The notes below the pieces were generated by a model. It was given only the letters and a program-made list of their open reading frames with translations. It searched no databases and was not told the DNA's origin. Made by a program: the position numbers and the translations under genes. Shown here one piece after another: positions 47,458 through 57,763 of a DNA stretch of 64,000 bases (its first letter is position 1; every line of letters starts with the position of its first letter). This DNA comes from Clostridium sp. Marseille-P299 (GTDB lineage Bacteria; Bacillota; Clostridia; Lachnospirales; Lachnospiraceae), in NCBI RefSeq assembly GCF_900078195.1, contig NZ_FJVE01000006.1, positions 250,501-314,500 on the forward strand, written 5' to 3'.

Positions 47458-47632
47458 GCACCTTCTCCTTTTCTTCATTGCATTTTCAATTTATCAACTT
47501 TTATTCATAAACAACGCTACTTAATCATTAGTATTATTTAATCCCTTGAAAACACAATGATTTTTCTCTTAACTATAGTTATAAACAAGTAAACTATTCA
47601 ATAACCAAACCATGAAACAAATAGAAATAGTT

Positions 47633-47701
47633 AGTTTCATATGTGTATTCATACGATTTTTTACAATCCCCAAAAACCACTGAAACCACACATATGAAAC
47701 T
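47633..47701 (-). promoter_or_regulatory. Hairpin between oppA and oppB
   Basis: Perfect 14-bp arms AGTTTCATATGTGT (47633-47646) and ACACATATGAAACT (47688-47701), 41-nt loop. No T run follows. Likely a processing or partial-termination element that lets the binding protein be made in excess (inference). Confidence 0.6.
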
Positions 47702-47728
47702 CTATTTTATGAAAAATGAAAGCAAGTT

Positions 47729-49651
47729 TTATTTTCCATTTAATGATGCCTTACTTTCATTCTCCCATGCTACGTAATTGGCTTCAAATTCTTCCATACT
47801 AATTGCTTTATCATAAAGCTTTTGTCCTTTGTATCTTAGAATTGAAACGCCAAAGGATGCAAATGGTGCTTCAAATACATTTAATTTTGTTACTCGGTAT
47901 TCAAGGGAACCAACACTATAAGGTATTACTAAAGCATGATTAATTAAAAATTCCTCTGCTTTTGCAAACGCCTCATATCTTGCCTCTAAATCTACTGTAT
48001 AAGATCTAGCATCCTCTACTAATTTATAGTATTCAGTAATTACATCTGCAGATGCTGTCTTATCCTTGATTGCTTTATCCATAAAGTTATAGTTATTACC
48101 TTCGGAAAATGGCTCTGCCCAAGTAACCGGATCCGCAAAATCTGCACCCCAGTTACATTTCATTAGAGCATATTTTCCAGAACGACGTACTTCTGATAAG
48201 AAGCTTTGGGAAGGTCCAGCTTCAACAATAATGTCAATAAAATCAGTTCCAAGAATTCCTTCCATCTGTTGCTCTAACACGACACATTCATTATCCCAAT
48301 CACCAGTGCTTGGATTGTAACTTACTAATATTTTAATTGGGAAAGTTGCACCTGCCGCCTTAAGTTCTTCCATTGCTTTTGTTTTATATTCTAAAGCAGC
48401 CGTTTCATTATAACTGTCTCTTCCCCACAAATTAGAAAGATTTCCGAATTCTGTGTAATCTTTCCCATTCAAATTAACAAATGTTTTTGGAGTAATTGTA
48501 TTAATTAGTAAGGATTCCGGCGAATTTGGTTCCGTAATGCTAACAAGCTTTTTACGGTCAAGGGCTGCCATAATTGCTTGACGGAAATTCTCATTATTTA
48601 CTGCTAATTTCCAATTTTCTGGTTCATAAATCGCATCAAATTGTGGATCAAAATTAAAGCTATAAAAATAGGAGTAATCTACATCCATACGTCCTTTACT
48701 TACAAGTTTTGATTTTTCAGGATCATTTAACCATTCATCTATAATATCTGATGTAATATCTGCATAATCAACTTCATCACGTAGTACCATCGTAGGTGAT
48801 AATGTACCAGCTTCAGAATTATAAGTCTGCTCTATCATATCGATATAAATATTATTGGCATCCCAGTTATTTGAATTCTTTTTTAATACTCTCTTTTCTT
48901 GTGGCCAGAATTCACTTAAAATAAATGAACCATTATAAAGTATTGTGGATGCATCGGTTGCAGCGCCAAAACTTGCTCCAAGTTCCTCTAATTTTGGTCC
49001 ATATGCTGGCATATAGCATACATAGGATAATGATGATAAAAAGTATGGAGTTGGTTGAACTAAAGTATATTCAAGAGTATTTGCATCAATTGCCTTTATA
49101 CCAACTTCTGAAAAATCAATCGGAACACCTTCTACTGCCTCTGTTTCAGGATTATCTGCTGACATTGTTCCGTTATAATATTCTTCAGCATTTTTAACTA
49201 CCCCAAATAATTGTTGAACCGTGCTACTTTCATATTCAGAAGTTAAAATATATTTCATTGCATCTACAAAATCCTGTGCTGTAACATCTGCAATCTCTGC
49301 ACCAGTGTTATCGTACCATTTTTGGCCTTGGCGAAGTTTAAATGTGTATGTAAGTCCATCCTCTGATGCCTCCCAACTTTCTGCTAGGGATGGTTGAAGA
49401 TTACCATATTTGTCATACTCAACTAGAGTATCAATGACATTCGCTGCAATACTCTGATCATGCTGATTACCCGATACTAAATAATTTAAAGTAGTAACTT
49501 CAGACGCATATAGTACTGAATATACAACGTCTTCTCCACTTCCTGCAGCATTCCCGCCACCGTTTGTTCCCTTATCTTTCTTCCCGCACGCACTTAACAA
49601 TGATACTACCATAGTAAGACATAGCATTAACGTAATTAACTTTTTCCTCAT
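47729..49651 (-). CDS. oppA: Peptide-binding lipoprotein OppA (SBP_bac_5)
   Basis: 640 aa. Signal sequence with lipobox SLLSAC, Cys22, then a Lys/Gly-rich tether. The SBP_bac_5 fold shows LAESWEASEDGLTYTFKLRQ, GQKWYDNTGAEI, NPESEAVEG-like insertion and FRQAIMAALDRKKLV. It captures peptides outside the membrane for OppBCDF. The neighbouring recycling enzymes suggest that murein peptides are among the ligands (inference). Confidence 0.94.
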   Translation of the reverse strand: MRKKLITLMLCLTMVVSLLSACGKKDKGTNGGGNAAGSGEDVVYSVLYASEVTTLNYLVSGNQHDQSIAANVIDTLVEYDKYGNLQPSLAESWEASEDGLTYTFKLRQGQKWYDNTGAEIADVTAQDFVDAMKYILTSEYESSTVQQLFGVVKNAEEYYNGTMSADNPETEAVEGVPIDFSEVGIKAIDANTLEYTLVQPTPYFLSSLSYVCYMPAYGPKLEELGASFGAATDASTILYNGSFILSEFWPQEKRVLKKNSNNWDANNIYIDMIEQTYNSEAGTLSPTMVLRDEVDYADITSDIIDEWLNDPEKSKLVSKGRMDVDYSYFYSFNFDPQFDAIYEPENWKLAVNNENFRQAIMAALDRKKLVSITEPNSPESLLINTITPKTFVNLNGKDYTEFGNLSNLWGRDSYNETAALEYKTKAMEELKAAGATFPIKILVSYNPSTGDWDNECVVLEQQMEGILGTDFIDIIVEAGPSQSFLSEVRRSGKYALMKCNWGADFADPVTWAEPFSEGNNYNFMDKAIKDKTASADVITEYYKLVEDARSYTVDLEARYEAFAKAEEFLINHALVIPYSVGSLEYRVTKLNVFEAPFASFGVSILRYKGQKLYDKAISMEEFEANYVAWENESKASLNGK

Positions 49652-49839
49652 AGATTTTCTCCTCTACATTTCACTCTAATAAACTTAATTCCTACAACTA
49701 CATTTATTCATAACTCTATTATCAAAATAATATACATTCGTCCTATGCTTTATACTTTTATTTTATATCGTAATACTTTTTTGATATAGAACTTTGAATT
49801 TAACTAAAAAACAATAAGCAGAACCTTGTAACCACTTTG

Positions 49840-50919
49840 TTAAAAGCAAGGTACATTTAAGATTCCAACTCCTGCTGTTTCATTCATTGTTATCAAATTC
49901 TTATGAAATCTTGGTCCCCCCTCATATGGATCCACCTTACAAAGGGATGGTCCATCTAAATCTGCCATAGTAATTATGCCTTTTGCAGCTGCTAAATGCG
50001 CTGCTGCACTGACAGAGACTTTACTTTCTAACATACAGCCAATCATACATTTAACACCGTATATTTCCGCTATATCGCATATTTTAAGAGCATTATGAAT
50101 ACCACCTGTTTTCATCAATTTTATATTGATGAAATCTGCTGCCCTACCTTGTATAATATGTATTGCATCTTCTGCAGAAAAAACACTTTCGTCCGCAAGA
50201 ATAGGTGTATATACATTACTCGTTACATATTGCATGCCAGCAAAGTCATGAGCTGGTACGGGTTGCTCTACCAATTCAATATTAAGATTTAAATCCTCCA
50301 TGGCACGAATAATTCGAACTGATTGTTTTGCATCCCATCCTTGATTTGCATCTACTCTAATTACTATGTCTTTTCCAACTGCATTTCTTATCTCTTTAAT
50401 ACGTTCTACGTCCTTAAATCCTTCCTTACCGACCTTTACTTTTAATATTTTAAAACCTTGCCCCACTGCTTCTAGACTGTCAGATACCATTTCCGGTATT
50501 TCATTCACACTAATTGTAATATCTGTCTCTATGGTGTTTTTATTTCCACCTAGAATCTGATATAGGGGACGATTCAAACTTTTTGCGTATAAATCATACA
50601 ATGCCATATCTACTGCTGCTTTTGCTGATGTATTCTTTAAAATACAGGTGTCTAACTTATGGAAAATTTCATCCAAACCGCATAGATTCATTCCAACAAG
50701 AGAAGGTTTTATAAAATCACGAATTGCGGTAATAATCGAACCTTTTGTATCACCAGTTATAACCGCTGTAGGTGGTGCTTCGCCATACCCAACACTACCA
50801 TCTTCTGTTGTTATCTTCATAATGATGTCCTCTACATTATTAACGTGGCGCAGTGCAGTCTTAAACGGTCTTACAAGAGGAATGGATACCTCACCTATTT
50901 CTATATCTTTTATTATCAT
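49840..50919 (-). CDS. L-Ala-D/L-Glu epimerase (enolase superfamily, MLE subgroup)
   Basis: 359 aa. Catalytic lysines Lys160-x-Lys162 (ILKVKVG) and Lys267 (NIKLMKTGG); metal ligands Asp190 (RVDANQGW), Glu218 (ELVEQP) and Asp243 (LADESVF); and the C-terminal ADLDGP with the DxD pair known to bind the substrate amino group in Ala-Glu epimerases. It interconverts L-Ala-D-Glu from the wall and L-Ala-L-Glu. Together with the transporter and YkfC-like gene it resembles the B. subtilis ykf operon. Confidence 0.9.
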   Translation of the reverse strand: MIIKDIEIGEVSIPLVRPFKTALRHVNNVEDIIMKITTEDGSVGYGEAPPTAVITGDTKGSIITAIRDFIKPSLVGMNLCGLDEIFHKLDTCILKNTSAKAAVDMALYDLYAKSLNRPLYQILGGNKNTIETDITISVNEIPEMVSDSLEAVGQGFKILKVKVGKEGFKDVERIKEIRNAVGKDIVIRVDANQGWDAKQSVRIIRAMEDLNLNIELVEQPVPAHDFAGMQYVTSNVYTPILADESVFSAEDAIHIIQGRAADFINIKLMKTGGIHNALKICDIAEIYGVKCMIGCMLESKVSVSAAAHLAAAKGIITMADLDGPSLCKVDPYEGGPRFHKNLITMNETAGVGILNVPCF

Positions 50920-51117
50920 ATGTCACCCCGAATTTCTAACTATGAGCTTTCTTTATTATAATTATGTTTGCTTTAGTGATAGTACTAGTTTTAGTTATTG
51001 TATTAGCTAAATAATTTCATTAACGTAAAGAATTGTAATAGCTCTAATGGTTGTATTTACTTTCAATTTTATTTGATTGCTAATTTGATTGAATAACAAA
51101 TTAAAATATAATAAAAA

Positions 51118-51879
51118 TCAAATTGTTCTATAAATTAAGTCCCTTGAGATTTCTTGGATTACTCGTTCAAAGTATGGTACTTCAACGTTGTTGGAACAAA
51201 AGCAAACAATAAATGGTTCTTTTGTAAATACAATCCCAACATCATGAGTAATTCCGCTATCTTCACCTGTTTTATGCGCAACCTTCGTTCCGTCTGTTAT
51301 GTAAAAAGGTATCTTCCCATTCAGTCTTTGATTCATTAATATTGAAATCATCTCTTTTGATGCTTCCTTAGAAATTAAACTTCCATCATACATTTTTTCA
51401 AGAAGTATTCCAATCTCACCAGATGTTATATAGTTTTGAATGCCAAGTGCTGATTGTTTTGAATCAAATAATAAACGATTTACTTTTGTTTTTTTCAATC
51501 CAAGCCCACGCATGGTCTCATTGATCTGATCCATACCTACAAGTTTTATCAACATATTAGTTGCAGTATTATCACTTAAAATAATCATTAAAGTACATAA
51601 ATCTTTTAATGTAACTTCTAGCCCCGTATGCATATAAGTAAGCGCACCACAGGATGGAAGTTTGTCATCCTCCTTCACCTGAAATATTTGATTTTCATGG
51701 AGACTACCATCCATAATTTTTCGATAAACCTCGATTAAAATGGGAATTTTAATTACACTAGCTGCTTCAAAGGCTTCCTCGTGTTGATACGTAATAATTT
51801 CTCCTGTAATAAGATTTTTATAATAAAAACCCACCTTGCCTTCTACCAATTTTAATTTATCTAAAATAATATCTTTCAT
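51118..51879 (-). CDS. Class A beta-lactamase-fold serine hydrolase (second copy)
   Basis: 253 aa from ATG 51879 (AAGGAGG just upstream). No signal peptide. Ser41-x-x-Lys44 (SVIK), Ser102-Asp-Asn104 (LSDNTATN) and Lys203-Thr-Gly (AHKTGEDSG) are all present, but no ExxLN omega-loop motif. It resembles the protein at 39786 throughout, so the two are likely old paralogues bracketing the locus. Probably a cytoplasmic peptidase or amidase and not an antibiotic-resistance enzyme (inference). Confidence 0.85.
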   Translation of the reverse strand: MKDIILDKLKLVEGKVGFYYKNLITGEIITYQHEEAFEAASVIKIPILIEVYRKIMDGSLHENQIFQVKEDDKLPSCGALTYMHTGLEVTLKDLCTLMIILSDNTATNMLIKLVGMDQINETMRGLGLKKTKVNRLLFDSKQSALGIQNYITSGEIGILLEKMYDGSLISKEASKEMISILMNQRLNGKIPFYITDGTKVAHKTGEDSGITHDVGIVFTKEPFIVCFCSNNVEVPYFERVIQEISRDLIYRTI

Positions 51880-51948
51880 AATCCTCCTTCCTGTTAGCAA
51901 TAAATCTTAGGAACAATGAATGTGCCTTGCACATATTTCCTATAATTT

Positions 51949-51982
51949 TAAAAAAAGGCGCGGTCAATTGACCACGCCTTTG
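51949..51982 (-). terminator. Terminator downstream of the GH25 gene
   Basis: AAAGGCGCGGTCAATTGACC pairs with itself through GGTCAATTGACC and the ACGCCTTT arm; seven T follow on the minus strand. It lies between the GH25 stop and the serine hydrolase gene. Confidence 0.85.
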
Positions 51983-52163
51983 TGTTAAAAAAAATTAATA
52001 GCACATTAGTTAATTGTCAATACACAAATTATAAATAGAAATGATTGTAAATTCAAGTTCTATGTGCTAATTTTTTATATTTTTTTACATTATCAAGTAG
52101 TTTAATATAATTAATTCCAAAATGTAAATATTTATATTGTTTATTTTCCATTTATCACCTTAT

Positions 52164-54092
52164 CTATTCTACCGTATAATCAATAAAACTTATGTTTAAA
52201 TCAACATTACCTTCGATTCCTGGAACTTTTCCCGTATCTGAATATTGTAACATTTGAAAATTATATGGGAATGCAATCTTGTTTCCATAGTAGGCAAACC
52301 ATTTATCATATGCTTCTAATCTTGTTAGATCTATGTGCATTATCATTCCTTTTGTATTGGAATAGATCATTGGCTTATAACCAGCTGCCTTGATTTCCTC
52401 ACAAAATGCTATACTTATGTCAGTTCGTTCTTGTCTTGTTATATTATTCGCTCTTGCATTATAGAAGTTGACATATTCTGTATCAAATACAATAGGATAG
52501 GTAATTTCATAATCTTTAATATTGTCTAATACCATCTTTGCTTCTTCTTTTGCTTCTTCAACAGTAATTGCCTGTGAAAAGAAATAAATACCAACCGGAA
52601 TTGAAGCTTTTGTTGCTCCTTCTATGTATTCTAAATACATTGGATCAAGTTCTAATGTTCCCTCATTCATACCTCGAAAACCAAGTCTTATAATAACATA
52701 TTCAACCCCAGCTTCCTTTACTTGATTCCAGTCAATTTTACCTTGATACTTAGAAACGTCAATTCCCATTATGGACTCTTTTACACCGTTCTCATAATAA
52801 ACTTTATACCCATTTTCTTCAATGAGATTATCCCAATCCGTTGTATTTAACGCTACACCTTCGAATTTTGGAATGATATAGCGCTTATTATCTTTACCTA
52901 GAATAACTAGACGATCATCTAAAATAGAATCTCTTGGTGTAATTATTCCACTTTTACCTGGGTCCTCTTGATCCGCCTCTACATATGCACCATAGGTTAA
53001 TCCATCTATCGTAACCATATTATCCTTCAATGCTACATTACCCGCTAACTCACCCAAAAAATCTTGATTTGATATGTAGACTGGAGCTTTGAAAGATATT
53101 TTATTCTCTAAGATATCTAATGTAAAATAATCATTAAAATGTACAATATTTTGCTCACTATAAACAGCATCGACATAATGCTCATTCTTTATTTCATAAG
53201 AATAAGAAGCTGAATTTATATTCATATCCATTCTAGCAATTCTCGTATTATTAGAAGCTTCCTCGGTATACGATAGTTGAAATAATGAAGCTAAAGCCTC
53301 CTCAATATCCAATGGGTTATATTCCATCAAGCTTTCGACATCCACCATTGAAATCTTAGAAGGCATCTGTGCTTCGGCAGATTCATAAGTTAAAAACGCC
53401 AATTGCTTCGATTCATCCCCTGAAAAATTCCCCATCACAGGATAAAGATTTTTTATATCTCCATTCAAATCATAATCCCAATCGAATTCAGCTAATTTTG
53501 TACCATTATCAAGAAGTACGCGGAATCGATCGTCATAACTATCATTCGTAAACTCGTTTCTATAATAGACTTTAACATTTCCATTGGTTAAACATAAATA
53601 TTCATATCCGAATAGAGTTTCTACAGTAATTTCAAATGGATTTACATAATTTAAATGAGTACCTTTTATCTTACTATCTAAGTCTTCTATGTATCGATAT
53701 GTAGTTTCCTTGCTTGATATCTCTGCATTTGTAGTTATGATATCACCTTGGTTGATCGCTTGTTTACTCTTATGATTTTCTTGTATGTAACGAACACTTA
53801 GCACAGTTCCTGCACTTAATAAGCATATTAATTCAAATATAGCAATACCTTTCCACGCATTAAACTTTTTCCTTTTAGAATCAACGGTTAAAGAAGCTAG
53901 TTTCCCTTTTGTTTCTTCTAACTCGCGCATGATGATACCAATATATTCTTTTGCTTCTTCATATTCCGCTTTTTTTCTATTATTCAATATCGTATTATCT
54001 TCATGCATACTAGCCATACTCTCTATATCATCACTCTCAAAAGATTGATTATCCTGGTTTGGTTCTAAAGCATTGTTCTTATACTCTTCCAT
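52164..54092 (-). CDS. Membrane-anchored GH25 muramidase
   Basis: 642 aa. Residues 1-80 are cytoplasmic, acidic and coiled-coil-like; a single membrane helix spans 82-101. Residues ~105-435 are an extracellular region I do not recognise. GH25 runs from GIDVSKYQGKIDW (Asp445) to the end, with the catalytic DxE in VFDTEY (537-539) and YSDTGKVPGIEGNVDLN at the C-terminus. It should cut the glycan strand of peptidoglycan from the outer face. AGGAG precedes ATG. Confidence 0.93.
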   Translation of the reverse strand: MEEYKNNALEPNQDNQSFESDDIESMASMHEDNTILNNRKKAEYEEAKEYIGIIMRELEETKGKLASLTVDSKRKKFNAWKGIAIFELICLLSAGTVLSVRYIQENHKSKQAINQGDIITTNAEISSKETTYRYIEDLDSKIKGTHLNYVNPFEITVETLFGYEYLCLTNGNVKVYYRNEFTNDSYDDRFRVLLDNGTKLAEFDWDYDLNGDIKNLYPVMGNFSGDESKQLAFLTYESAEAQMPSKISMVDVESLMEYNPLDIEEALASLFQLSYTEEASNNTRIARMDMNINSASYSYEIKNEHYVDAVYSEQNIVHFNDYFTLDILENKISFKAPVYISNQDFLGELAGNVALKDNMVTIDGLTYGAYVEADQEDPGKSGIITPRDSILDDRLVILGKDNKRYIIPKFEGVALNTTDWDNLIEENGYKVYYENGVKESIMGIDVSKYQGKIDWNQVKEAGVEYVIIRLGFRGMNEGTLELDPMYLEYIEGATKASIPVGIYFFSQAITVEEAKEEAKMVLDNIKDYEITYPIVFDTEYVNFYNARANNITRQERTDISIAFCEEIKAAGYKPMIYSNTKGMIMHIDLTRLEAYDKWFAYYGNKIAFPYNFQMLQYSDTGKVPGIEGNVDLNISFIDYTVE

Positions 54093-54214
54093 CGTACTCC
54101 TCCTTTACTTCCTTAGTAGTTTAAATATAACAATATTCGACTTCATAATCAACCCATTATTTACTAAAATCTTCAATTTTATTCTTCTATATAAACTTTC
54201 ATGTAACTAATAAA

Positions 54215-54259
54215 AAAGCAGGTTTGTAAAACAAATGATCGCTTTATCAAACCTGCTTT
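54215..54259 (-). terminator. Terminator of the LPXTG protein gene
   Basis: AAAGCAGGTTTG pairs perfectly with CAAACCTGCTTT around a 21-nt loop, with six T on the minus strand. Confidence 0.85.
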
Positions 54260-54270
54260 ATTTCTTATTT

Positions 54271-56874
54271 TTATTTACGCTTTTTAATTAAAACATAACC
54301 TGCTGACATTAGAAGTATTCCACTAATATATAAACCAGTACCATTACTTAATCCTGTCTGTGGTAATCCTTCCGGAATATCATCATCTTCTATATTAATT
54401 ACTTCATCTGACGAATCATTATCATCTGAAGGAGCTTCGTCATCTGTCGAACTTCCATCACCTATATCAGGAGTTCCTTCTGGCACCATTGTATCTTCTT
54501 CGATATCCATAAATTCATCCTCGTTATCTGATGAATCATCTATATCTGTAGGTGGTGTTGGTGTTACACCTGGATCTGGCGTTGGTGTTACACTTGGTTC
54601 CGGTGTTGGTGTTACACTTGGTTCCGGTGTTGGTGTTACACCTGGATCTGGCGTTGGTGTTACACCTGGATCTGGCGTTGGTGTTACACTTGGTTCCGGT
54701 GTTGGTGTTACACTTGGTTCCGGTGTTGGTGTTACACTTGGTTCTGGCGTCGGTGTTACACTTGGTTCCGGTGTCGGTGTTACACTTGGTTCCGGTGTTG
54801 GTGTTACACTTGGATCTGGCGTTGGTGTTACACTTGGCTCTGGTGTTGGTGTTACACTTGGTTCTGGTGTCGGTGTTACACTTGGCTCTGGCGTTGGTGT
54901 TACACTTGGCTCTGGTGTTGGTGTTACACTTGGCTCTGGCGTTGGTGTCACACTTGGTTCCGGTGTCGGTGTTACACTTGGTTCCGGTGTTGGTGTTACA
55001 CTTGGTTCCGGTGTTGGTGTTACACTTGGTTCCGGTATTGGTGTTACACTTGGCTCTGGCGTTGGTGTCACACTTGGTTCCGGTGTCGGTGTTACACTTG
55101 GCTCTGGTGTTGGTGTTACACTTGGCTCTGGCGTTGGTGTCACACTTGGTTCCGGTGTTGGTGTTACACTTGGTTCCGGTGTTGGTGTTACACTTGGCTC
55201 TGGCGTCGGTGTCACACTTGGCTCTGGTGTTGGTGTCACACTTGGGCTAGGCGTTGGTGTTACACTTGGTTCCGGTGTCGGTGTTACACTTGGGCTAGGC
55301 GTTGGTGTTACACTTGGTTCCGGTGTTGGTGTTGCACTTGGCTCTGGCGTTGGTGTTACACTTGGCTCTGGCGTTGGTGTCACACTTGGTTCCGGTGTCG
55401 GTGTTACACTTGGCTCTGGTGTTGGTGTTACACTTGGTTCCGGTGTTGGTGTCACACTTGGGCTAGGCGTCGGTGTCACACTTGGCTCTGGCGCTGGTGT
55501 TACACTTGGCTCTGGTGTTGGTGTTGGCGTTACCTCTATGGATGGTATGTCACCAGTATAATCATTCTTATGAATTTCACCTGAGCTATTTTCTACTTTG
55601 TATCCTATAACTGAACCATTATGTGTAGTTTTAATATCTACAAACGCATATGGAGCAAAAATAACGCCCATATTTGTTTCTCCAAATAAAACTGTTCCAT
55701 CATATGAACCAAAGTTCCATAATAATTTTCCAGCAACTGGATTCCATTGATCCTTCCTTATACCATCTATTGTAATATCTTGATTAAGATTGCTACCATC
55801 ATAATCTGTAACATTAATAATTAATGAATAATTAATTGCGGAACCCGATACACATGAAATATTTATTGCTTTGTTTTTTAGTTCCGATGCAGGAATCGAA
55901 ATGATATTTGCACCTGGAACACATATAATATTTCCATTGTCATATGTAGTTCCTTCTGTATCTGGTAAATTAGAAAGATGTGTTGCTAAATTTTGTAACT
56001 GTGAGAACGCTTCATCAAAATTAATCGTATAAGAAGAACGTTCTATATTATAAATTCCTGTTATATTCTCTTTCGTACCAACTTTAATCATTTGATTATA
56101 AGTTTGACTCGTTTCATCCGTATCCACACTATACCATTGGTCATCCTTGAGTATTTTATATTGATTTCCAAGTATTAATGGATCTGCTGAACGAAATCTC
56201 TCTGTAAAACCACCATAATCCCTAATTTCTTCAACATAACTTAGATTACTTCCATGAGCATTATGTGAATTTCCAACATTTGCTCTCGAATACAGTACTT
56301 TCGTTCCAACATTACCTTCCATGTCAACGGTAGGTTTATATTCATAAGAAAATACTGCAAAATTACCAGCACTTCCCAAAGTAGTTTTCCCATCACTATA
56401 TACAAACTGACTATCGGTATATAATTCTGTTTCATAGTATTTAGAAATGGTAATTTTATTTTTTTCCTGATCATAACTTACATCAATCTTTTTATCATTA
56501 CTTGATGTAACCCAAATACGGCATGTTCTGTTTTTTAAGTTGGATATTTTTAAATCTGTGGACACATGCTTATTAACGTCACCATAAGAATCGTTCTTAC
56601 CATTTTTATCCGAATCTACAGGGTTAAAATTAAAACCATTATCACCCCTTGGAGCTTCACCAGACATATTACCATCAAAACTTACATAAATATTATAGAA
56701 TGTGTTCTGTAACATCTGGCTTGCATCAATTTTAATCATAACTTCATCAAGATCTTTGATATATAATCCATCTTGATTCAGTTCCATGGCTTTCGTTTGA
56801 ATAGCAGTTGAGATAGACGAGAAAATAATTAATAATACCAATATCCTAGCGAACAGACGCTTCATGTGTTTCAT
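54271..56874 (-). CDS. LPXTG-anchored surface protein with choice-of-anchor A-like domain and PTPEPSV repeats
   Basis: 867 aa. A signal peptide ends near TKA; residues ~30-440 include a region resembling choice-of-anchor A domains ([40 protein letters not shown]). About 40 copies of the 8-residue unit PTPEPSVT follow, then an Asp/Glu/Ser-rich stretch and the sortase signal LPQTG, a hydrophobic helix and KKRK. The repeat should span the wall as an extended, likely glycosylated stalk. GGAG lies 7 nt before ATG. Its ligand is unknown. Confidence 0.92.
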   Translation of the reverse strand: MKHMKRLFARILVLLIIFSSISTAIQTKAMELNQDGLYIKDLDEVMIKIDASQMLQNTFYNIYVSFDGNMSGEAPRGDNGFNFNPVDSDKNGKNDSYGDVNKHVSTDLKISNLKNRTCRIWVTSSNDKKIDVSYDQEKNKITISKYYETELYTDSQFVYSDGKTTLGSAGNFAVFSYEYKPTVDMEGNVGTKVLYSRANVGNSHNAHGSNLSYVEEIRDYGGFTERFRSADPLILGNQYKILKDDQWYSVDTDETSQTYNQMIKVGTKENITGIYNIERSSYTINFDEAFSQLQNLATHLSNLPDTEGTTYDNGNIICVPGANIISIPASELKNKAINISCVSGSAINYSLIINVTDYDGSNLNQDITIDGIRKDQWNPVAGKLLWNFGSYDGTVLFGETNMGVIFAPYAFVDIKTTHNGSVIGYKVENSSGEIHKNDYTGDIPSIEVTPTPTPEPSVTPAPEPSVTPTPSPSVTPTPEPSVTPTPEPSVTPTPEPSVTPTPEPSVTPTPEPSATPTPEPSVTPTPSPSVTPTPEPSVTPTPSPSVTPTPEPSVTPTPEPSVTPTPEPSVTPTPEPSVTPTPEPSVTPTPEPSVTPTPEPSVTPTPEPSVTPIPEPSVTPTPEPSVTPTPEPSVTPTPEPSVTPTPEPSVTPTPEPSVTPTPEPSVTPTPEPSVTPTPEPSVTPTPDPSVTPTPEPSVTPTPEPSVTPTPEPSVTPTPEPSVTPTPEPSVTPTPDPGVTPTPDPGVTPTPEPSVTPTPEPSVTPTPDPGVTPTPPTDIDDSSDNEDEFMDIEEDTMVPEGTPDIGDGSSTDDEAPSDDNDSSDEVINIEDDDIPEGLPQTGLSNGTGLYISGILLMSAGYVLIKKRK
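54552..55530. repeat. About 40 tandem 24-bp units coding PTPEPSVT
   Basis: Unit on the plus strand is close to GGTGTTGGTGTTACACTTGG plus TTCC. Third positions vary (TTCC, CTCT, TCTG, GGCTA forms), and Glu is replaced by Ser or Asp in some units. High identity makes slippage and copy-number change likely. Confidence 0.95.
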
Positions 56875-57265
56875 GCCACCACTCCTCTCTTTTTTAACTT
56901 ATTCCAATTTAGATACTTATCTTTCGTATCAGTTAAAGAATATTTCAGTCAATATTCAGAGATTAGTCTCCACTTAGCGCCTCGTTTTTAGAGAGAAAAC
57001 GTGGTTAAACTTCAAAATAGTAATCATTATCGATTTGTTGTATATAAGTAAAATACTATAATTTTTTATGAATTTCAAGTACTTTTTTACGATTTGTTAA
57101 TTTTTTTCATTAATAGGTGTTTTTATCTAATTTTATAGTGTATTTTTAATATTTTCATATTCATAACTCTTTCATTAATAACCTAGTATATTTTATCTTT
57201 GTTATTTTTTTTAGTGTAAAAGCATCCCATATGTACATACTAAATTATGAAAGGATGGTGTCATT
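56875..57265. other. Divergent intergenic region
   Basis: About 390 bp between the LPXTG gene and the small protein at 57266. A GATAC-N9-GTATC inverted repeat sits near 56916-56935. The rest is AT-rich and I see no gene or known riboswitch. Confidence 0.4.
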
Positions 57266-57463
57266 ATGAATTTAATAAACAACGATAAAGTCCCAATTGG
57301 TTTTAGTATGGCTTTAGCAAAAGATATGGATGCATTAACTGCCTTTTCTTCCTTGAGCCATGAACAAAAAGAGGAAGTTATAAATCACTCAAGAGAGATT
57401 GAATCTAAGGATGAAATGCAACAATATGTTTCAAGTTTAGCAAGTTCAAATAAAACGTTTTAA
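57266..57463 (+). CDS. Small conserved clostridial protein
   Basis: 65 aa: KVPIGFSMALAKDMDAL, then AFSSLSHEQKEEVINHSREI and SKDEMQQYVSSLA. It is a helical, soluble, acidic protein of a type I recognise as recurrent in Lachnospiraceae genomes without assigned function. AAAGGATG precedes ATG and a terminator follows at 57479, so it is a monocistronic gene. The FSSLSHEQKEEVI segment resembles a short helical repeat, but nothing catalytic is visible. Confidence 0.78.
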   Translation: MNLINNDKVPIGFSMALAKDMDALTAFSSLSHEQKEEVINHSREIESKDEMQQYVSSLASSNKTF

Positions 57464-57478
57464 TTTCATAGTAAATAT

Positions 57479-57517
57479 AAGGAGGAAATAAAATTTTTAT
57501 TTTATACCTCCTTTTAA
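57479..57517 (+). terminator. Terminator of the small protein gene
   Basis: AAGGAGG (57479-57485) pairs with CCTCCTT (57507-57513), with inner AAATAAAAT / ATTTTAT pairing, followed by T. Confidence 0.75.
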
Positions 57518-57751
57518 AATAAAATTAGTATATTGATTTTATAAAACATGTGTAAAATGCTATATTCTAATGATTTTTTTATTGTATTATTCGTCGCTTT
57601 TACTTATAATAGAAGTAATTAGCAACTAGTCCCCTAGACTGTCTATATCATGTTTTTCATTGTTCAAAGTATCATTTATAAGCATCAAATGCAATTAACT
57701 CTTGACAAATCGTCATAACATGTTAACATACTTCTAAGTGCAAAATGTATA

Positions 57752-57763
57752 ATTGTATACAAT
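57752..57763. promoter_or_regulatory. ATTGTATACAAT palindrome upstream of the DUF4914 gene
   Basis: Identical to the 12-bp palindrome over the Re-citrate synthase promoter. It overlaps a good -10 box, about 250 bp before the start codon. Confidence 0.45.

Noticed and set aside
54552..55250. 232-aa plus-strand frame rich in Val, Leu and His
   Set aside because: It is the complement of the 24-bp repeat region of the LPXTG gene; the period of 24 keeps any frame open.
57479..57517. Anti-Shine-Dalgarno or small RNA from AAGGAGG/CCTCCTT
   Set aside because: Position right after a stop codon and the T-rich end fit a normal terminator.
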